From positions 1-7,749 of the forward strand of contig CAMLRV010000100.1 of the NCBI GenBank assembly GCA_946482495.1: DNA of 7,749 bases, given 5' to 3'. The notes below the pieces were generated by a model. It was given only the letters and a program-made list of their open reading frames with translations, ran no database searches and was not told the DNA's origin. Below are positions 5,076 to 7,749 of this stretch, in pieces. The DNA comes from an uncultured Flavobacteriia bacterium. Its GTDB lineage: Bacteria > Bacteroidota > Bacteroidia > Flavobacteriales > Flavobacteriaceae. Positions within the stretch are counted from its first letter, which is position 1, and each line of letters starts with the position of its first letter. Both the position numbers and the translations under genes were made by a program.

Positions 5076-7274
5076 TCACAAAACTAATAAACCAGAATTA
5101 CACAATGAAGTCATTTGTTTTGAAAACCAAAACAACTCAAAATCCTCAAAATGAGACTCATAACATTGCTTAACATCTTTTAAAAGACCACTTTTTAAAG
5201 AAATTGTTTGAAGAGTTGTAATTAACCAATCTGCTTTATCTCTTTCTAATGAAATTTCAACAGTATCTGCTTTTAAATGAAACGTTAGCTTGGTCATTTC
5301 CCAAGAGTTTCCTTTTTTAGATTTAGTAAAATTTTCAACTATAGGCTCATTTCCAATCCAAATTATTTTAGCGTTTGGTTTGATAGAAAAATCGGAAGTG
5401 TCAAAAATGGCGTTTTCAATAAAATTAGGCGCAACTTTAGTTTTCGGAATCTTAAAATCGAACCAATCTTGTAAATCGTAATCGAAACACATTCCATGCA
5501 TATAATTAAACAATGATTTTTTTAATCCGAAACTAAACTTATCATGATTGATACCTGTTTTATCCGTAAACTGAATATCGTTATTTGCAAAAGAAATATC
5601 TTCTAATTGTGGAATTACACCAAATTCTTCTGGATGCAAACCTACTGGTGAATGTGCTGTCATGGCGAATTGATGCCAAAATCCAGATTGCACTACTCCT
5701 AATTCGAATAATTGACGTACCATTTCCAAACTATCCACAGTTTCCTGAATTGTTTGCGTTGGATAACCGTACATTAAATACGAATGCACCATAATTCCTG
5801 TTTCCGTAAAATGATGTGTAACTTTTGCAACTTGTTCAACCGTTACACCTTTATCAATTAGTTTCAACAATCTATCCGAAGCGACTTCTAATCCGCCAGA
5901 AACCGCAATACAACCAGAAGCTTTTAAAAGTAAACACAAATCTTGTGTAAAACTCTTTTCAAAACGAATGTTGGTCCACCATGTTACTACTAATTTACGC
6001 TTTAAAATCTCCAAGGCAACTTCACGCATTAAAGCTGGCGGCGCGGCTTCATCCACAAAATGAAAACCAGTTTCACCTGTTTGCGCAATGAGTTCTTCCA
6101 TCCTATCGACTAAAGTTTTAGCTGCAATAGGTTCGTAAATTTTAATATAATCTAGAGAAATATCACAAAAAGTACATTTTCCCCAATAGCAACCATGCGC
6201 CATAGTTAGTTTATTCCAACGACCATCGCTCCATAAACTGTGCATCGGATTAGCAATTTCAATAACAGAAATGTATTTATCTAATAATAAATCCGAATAA
6301 TCTGGCGTTCCAACTTCCGATTGTTTGTAATCGTGTTTAGTAGTGTTGTTTTTATAAACGACTTCGTTATTTTCTAGAAGAAACGTTCTTTTTAAAGGCA
6401 TCTCAACACCGCTCGATGTAACAAATTCGTGTAATAATTCTACAGGCAATTCGCCATCATCAAGTGTAATAAAATCGAAAAAATCAAAAACTCTGACATC
6501 TTTTAAACTACGTAATTCGGTATTCGGAAAACCACCACCCATTGAAATTTTAATTTCAGGAAAATTGGTTTTTATAAATTGCGCACAACGAAAAGCACTA
6601 TATAAATTCCCAGGAAAAGGAACTGAAATCAGGACTAATTTTGGTTGCAATTCTTTAGTTTTTTCTTCTAAAATTTTAAGGGTAATTTTGTCAACAAATG
6701 TAGTTTCGCTTTGCAATTCAGCATACATTTCATCAAATGAATTAGCGCTTCTACCTAAACGTTCTGCATAGCGACTAAACCCAAAGTTTTCATCCACACA
6801 TTCCACAATAAAATCGGACAAATCCTCTAAATACAAAGTTGCTAAATGTTTGGCTTTATCTTGCATTCCCATATTTCCAAACGCCCATTCCATATCGTCT
6901 AATTGATTGAAACGAGAAGCTTCAGGCAGGAAATTTCCGCTACATATTTGTCGTGCTATTGTTGGATTATTTCCTTGAAGAAAAGCAATTACAGCATCAA
7001 TTGTATTAATATAATCTGCTTTTAAACTATAAATACGTTGTGAATTTTCAGAAAATTCATTTCGATTTTGCTCACCATGACCAAAAACATTCCCCAAACC
7101 GTCTTTAGAAAACAATTCTAAAATCACTTCAATACCCAAATCCATTTGAAAAGCGGAAATATTTTTCGTGTTTAAAAACCCTTTTATGTATGCCGTTGCC
7201 GGATAAGGTGTATTTAATTGTGTGAATGGTGGCGTTATGAGAAGTATGTCGTTCAAAGAAAAATGTTTTGACAA
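5076..7274 (-). CDS. B12-binding-domain-like radical SAM protein of unknown function
   Basis: Radical SAM enzyme; the substrate is not recognised. The N-terminal part starts like cobalamin-binding radical SAM proteins (ILLITPPFTQLNTPYP, 10-25). About 165 mostly helical-looking residues are then inserted before the domain resumes with PKLVLISVPFPGN (211-223), MGGGFPNTELR (245-255) and FITLDDGELP (268-277). The [4Fe-4S] site is HGCYWGKCTFC, Cys362, Cys367 and Cys370, a CX4CX2C spacing rather than the usual CX3CX2C. Further radical SAM core elements are FHFVDEAAPP (404-413), VSGGLEVASDRLLKLIDKG (458-476) and YLMYGYPTQT (499-508). Residues from about 615 form an unassigned C-terminal domain ending in GLLVL. 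No DxHxxG cobalamin motif is seen, so B12 binding is inferred from overall layout only. No in-frame ATG precedes residue 44. The chosen start is TTG at 7274, limited by a stop at 7286-7284; TTG at 7256 is the alternative. No precursor peptide gene was noticed nearby. The gene is divergent from bshC. Confidence 0.88.
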   Translation of the reverse strand: MSKHFSLNDILLITPPFTQLNTPYPATAYIKGFLNTKNISAFQMDLGIEVILELFSKDGLGNVFGHGEQNRNEFSENSQRIYSLKADYINTIDAVIAFLQGNNPTIARQICSGNFLPEASRFNQLDDMEWAFGNMGMQDKAKHLATLYLEDLSDFIVECVDENFGFSRYAERLGRSANSFDEMYAELQSETTFVDKITLKILEEKTKELQPKLVLISVPFPGNLYSAFRCAQFIKTNFPEIKISMGGGFPNTELRSLKDVRVFDFFDFITLDDGELPVELLHEFVTSSGVEMPLKRTFLLENNEVVYKNNTTKHDYKQSEVGTPDYSDLLLDKYISVIEIANPMHSLWSDGRWNKLTMAHGCYWGKCTFCDISLDYIKIYEPIAAKTLVDRMEELIAQTGETGFHFVDEAAPPALMREVALEILKRKLVVTWWTNIRFEKSFTQDLCLLLKASGCIAVSGGLEVASDRLLKLIDKGVTVEQVAKVTHHFTETGIMVHSYLMYGYPTQTIQETVDSLEMVRQLFELGVVQSGFWHQFAMTAHSPVGLHPEEFGVIPQLEDISFANNDIQFTDKTGINHDKFSFGLKKSLFNYMHGMCFDYDLQDWFDFKIPKTKVAPNFIENAIFDTSDFSIKPNAKIIWIGNEPIVENFTKSKKGNSWEMTKLTFHLKADTVEISLERDKADWLITTLQTISLKSGLLKDVKQCYESHFEDFELFWFSKQMTSLCNSGLLVL

Positions 7275-7279
7275 AGATA
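7272..7279 (-). promoter_or_regulatory. Exact TAnnTTTG -7 motif overlapping the radical SAM start
   Basis: TATCTTTG on the minus strand matches the Bacteroidota -7 consensus exactly and overlaps the TTG codon at 7274. No TTG element is present at the usual -33 distance. If it is a real promoter, transcription would begin near 7265, downstream of the longer start, and translation would have to use TTG at 7256. It may instead be coincidental. Confidence 0.35.
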
Positions 7280-7287
7280 AAAATTAA

Positions 7288-7316
7288 TTGTGGATGATGA
7301 AAAATGATTATTTTTG
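7288..7316 (+). promoter_or_regulatory. Bacteroidota-type promoter for bshC
   Basis: TTG at 7288-7290 (the -33 element), 18 bases of spacer and TATTTTTG at 7309-7316 (an exact TAnnTTTG -7 element) lie just upstream of bshC. Transcription would be expected to start near 7323, giving a short A-rich leader of about 14 bases with no useful Shine-Dalgarno. This is the best promoter in the window. It sits within the 62-base divergent gap, so its activity could affect the radical SAM gene. Confidence 0.65.
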
Positions 7317-7336
7317 TGGAAAGTAAATAATAAACT

Positions 7337-7749
7337 ATGTCAACAGATTGTGTTTCGTATCAAAAATCGGGTTATTTCTCTAAACTAATTGTAGATTATT
7401 TAGATGAAAAACCTGAAATACAATCATTATATCATCGGTTTCCCACATTAGAAAATTTCGCTGCTCAAATTGATGAAAAATCAAAAAACTACAACTCAGA
7501 AAACCGTTTCACTTTAGTTGAAGCATTAAAAAATCAGTATGTAAACTTTCCAATTTCAGAACTTACTCAAAACAATATTGAGTTATTACAATCTGAAAAA
7601 ACTTTTACCATAACTACTGGTCATCAATTGAATTTATTTACAGGACCTGTTTATTTCATTTACAAAATTGCTTCTACCATTAATTTATGCAAACAACTTT
7701 CCGTAAAATATCCGAATAGTAATTTTGTGCCCGTGTATTGGATGGCTAC
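7337..7749 (+). CDS. bshC: Bacillithiol biosynthesis cysteine-adding enzyme BshC, N-terminal part
   Basis: BshC adds cysteine to glucosaminyl-malate, the last step in making the low-molecular-weight thiol bacillithiol, in the cytoplasm. The frame is open from ATG at 7337 to the window edge, giving 137 residues; full-length Bacteroidota BshC proteins are about 530. Recognition rests on the N-terminus CVSYQKSGYFSKLIVDYL (5-22), FPTLENF (35-41) and above all TGHQLNLFTGPVYFIYK (94-110) followed by FVPVYWMA (130-137), the conserved BshC core Rossmann-type segment. The ATG follows a strong promoter at a fitting distance, and no earlier in-frame start is needed. The other pathway genes, bshA and bshB, are not in the window. 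The gene is divergent from the radical SAM gene; whether the two are functionally linked is unknown. Confidence 0.93.
   Translation, partial: MSTDCVSYQKSGYFSKLIVDYLDEKPEIQSLYHRFPTLENFAAQIDEKSKNYNSENRFTLVEALKNQYVNFPISELTQNNIELLQSEKTFTITTGHQLNLFTGPVYFIYKIASTINLCKQLSVKYPNSNFVPVYWMA

Noticed and set aside
5290..6771. Plus-strand frames at 5290-5481, 5585-5794 and 6565-6771 opposite the radical SAM gene
   Set aside because: They are short antisense frames without domains, covered by a continuous coding sequence with conserved motifs on the minus strand.
691..7274. A single cobalamin-linked pathway joining the carboxylase (methylmalonyl-CoA) and the B12-type radical SAM protein
   Set aside because: Methylmalonyl-CoA mutase is the usual B12 link and is not in the window, cobalamin binding by the radical SAM protein is unproven, and a kinase gene lies between; adjacency alone is too weak.

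Overview
The window looks like chromosomal DNA from a member of the Bacteroidota, most likely the family Flavobacteriaceae. The DNA is AT-rich, clear Shine-Dalgarno sites are missing, the best promoter has the Bacteroidota form TTG-N18-TAnnTTTG, and the proteins (split acyl-CoA carboxylase, BshC, hybrid histidine kinase) fit that group. Everything is on the minus strand except one gene fragment at the right edge.

Reading the minus strand from right to left: a 732-residue radical SAM protein with a B12-binding-like N-terminal half (5076-7274); a membrane-bound hybrid histidine kinase with a CHASE4-like sensor and a C-terminal receiver (2855-4957); then a three-gene biotin-dependent acyl-CoA carboxylase cluster made of a biotin carboxyl carrier protein (2300-2785), a biotin carboxylase (691-2130) and the N-terminal 206 residues of a propionyl-CoA-carboxylase-type carboxyltransferase (1-618, cut by the window edge). 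On the plus strand, divergent from the radical SAM gene, are the first 137 codons of bshC (7337-7749), for the last step of bacillithiol synthesis.

The carboxylase genes together supply biotin carboxylase, biotin carrier and carboxyltransferase, so they probably form one enzyme that carboxylates propionyl-CoA (or a similar acyl-CoA) to methylmalonyl-CoA. The kinase has no response-regulator or HPt partner in view. The radical SAM protein has no recognised substrate. No established pathway links all four units, and they may simply be neighbours.

The least expected content is in the two spacers inside the carboxylase cluster. These hold three separate arrays of degenerate tandem 7-mers and a cluster of CGCAAAG words spaced 10-12 bases apart, and a 15-base word occurs in both spacers. 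The other points to check are the radical SAM protein's CX4CX2C cluster motif, its non-ATG start and the large insertion in its N-terminal domain. No RNA genes, CRISPR arrays, insertion sequences or att sites were recognised. No gene-free stretch exceeds about 170 bases.
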